Under the pieces are notes generated by a model that was given only the letters and a program-made list of their open reading frames with translations, was not told the DNA's origin and did no database searches. Source: CAZJNX01 sp964547415 (GTDB lineage: Bacteria; Pseudomonadota; Alphaproteobacteria; Rhizobiales; Amorphaceae). From it: 22,202 nt of DNA. This document shows, in pieces, positions 21,932-22,202 of the stretch. The stretch is taken from NCBI GenBank assembly GCA_964547415.1, contig CAZJNX010000062.1, positions 1 through 22,202 on the forward strand, given 5' to 3'. Each line of letters begins with the position of its first letter. The stretch's first letter is position 1. The position numbers and the translations under genes are program-made.

Positions 21932-22202
21932 TTGGAGGGAGAGACCACGATCCTGTCGTTCCAGCACCCTGGGGATGTCGCCGATCCGCTCACGTCGGTG
22001 CTGCGCGAGGGGGCCCGCCGACTGCTGGCTGAGGCGGTGGAGGCGGAAGCCGAGGCCTTCCTCGAAGCAATGCGGGAGGAGCGCCTCCCGGACGGCCGTG
22101 CCCGCGTCGTGCGGCACGGCTACGGGCCGGAGCGGACCGTCCAGACTGGCATCGGGCCGGTCCCGGTGAAGCGGGTGACGCTGCGCGATCGCGGTGCCGC
22201 AG
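21932..22202 (+). CDS. IS256/Mutator-family transposase, N-terminal part
   Basis: 90 codons are visible with no stop before the window end. The protein begins (TTG) LEGETTILSFQHPGD and continues DPLTSVLREGARRLLAEAVE, AEAEAFLEAMREERLPDGRA, RVVRHGYGPERTVQTGIGPV and PVKRVTLRDRGAA. This is the conserved N-terminus of Mutator-type transposases (DPL..VLR.GAR.LL..AVEAE..AFL ... RVVRHGY.PER.. QTGIGPV.V...R.RDR), containing the DNA-binding part; the DDE catalytic residues lie downstream, outside the window. The start TTG follows ggaagga by 10 nt; an internal ATG at 22069 is too far in. Whether the element is intact cannot be judged. Confidence 0.9.
   Translation, partial: MEGETTILSFQHPGDVADPLTSVLREGARRLLAEAVEAEAEAFLEAMREERLPDGRARVVRHGYGPERTVQTGIGPVPVKRVTLRDRGAA

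Larger units (their letters stand above)
21838..22202 (+). mobile_element. Left part of an IS256/Mutator-family insertion sequence (runs off the window)
   Basis: The left boundary is estimated from where VapE-like similarity stops (~21838). Terminal inverted repeats and the target duplication cannot be confirmed because the right end is outside the window. The element carries the transposase start at 21932 and a 9 bp inverted repeat (21877-21885 and 21923-21931) flanking its ribosome site. Confidence 0.6.

Noticed and set aside
1..22202. CRISPR array, retron, toxin-antitoxin pair or defence-system operon
   Set aside because: I looked for regularly spaced palindromic repeats, reverse-transcriptase or toxin-like small gene pairs and nuclease/ATPase clusters. 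Only the coding RTX repeats are regularly spaced, and no such gene set is present.

Overview
This window is very GC-rich (clearly above 70% by eye) and its gene content is that of an alphaproteobacterium. Pointers are an HspQ of the alphaproteobacterial type, a CitE/malyl-CoA-lyase-like enzyme, a large AsmA protein, Fe(III)-type fused permease halves and RTX proteins. I cannot assign a genus from the sequence alone.

Positions 1-14400 are mostly ordinary chromosome with short, often divergent or convergent units. From the left: a non-coding stretch with a ~90 bp direct repeat; an RTX/beta-helix protein (minus) divergent from a sterol-desaturase-family membrane enzyme (plus); a FkbM-type methyltransferase (minus) divergent from an unassigned TIM-barrel protein (plus); a malyl-CoA-lyase-like enzyme and HspQ (plus). 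Then a minus-strand block follows: a fused Fe(III) ABC permease without its partners, a Ser/Thr-type metallophosphoesterase broken by an in-frame TAA, and a GT4-like glycosyltransferase. Next come a membrane-anchored coiled-coil protein (plus), a ClC chloride channel/transporter (minus) and a hotdog thioesterase (minus).

Positions 14571-19836 hold a likely two-gene plus-strand unit: an FAD-linked 2-hydroxyacid (D-lactate/glycolate-type) dehydrogenase and a 1260-residue AsmA-family protein that probably starts at TTG. A tRNA-Gln(CTG) with encoded CCA follows at 20090-20163.

To the right of the tRNA the character changes. About 2 kb contains only debris: short tandem repeats, an orphan RTX C-terminus with its terminator-like hairpin still in place, a VapE-like (virulence-associated E) primase/helicase remnant that appears frameshifted, and the left part of an IS256/Mutator-family insertion sequence that truncates it and runs off the window. 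This looks like a decaying genomic island at a tRNA-Gln locus. I see no convincing complete novel defence or mobile system. The most unusual items are this island, the nonsense codon in the phosphatase, the TIM-barrel protein beside the CitE-like lyase, and several strong hairpins placed exactly on stop codons.
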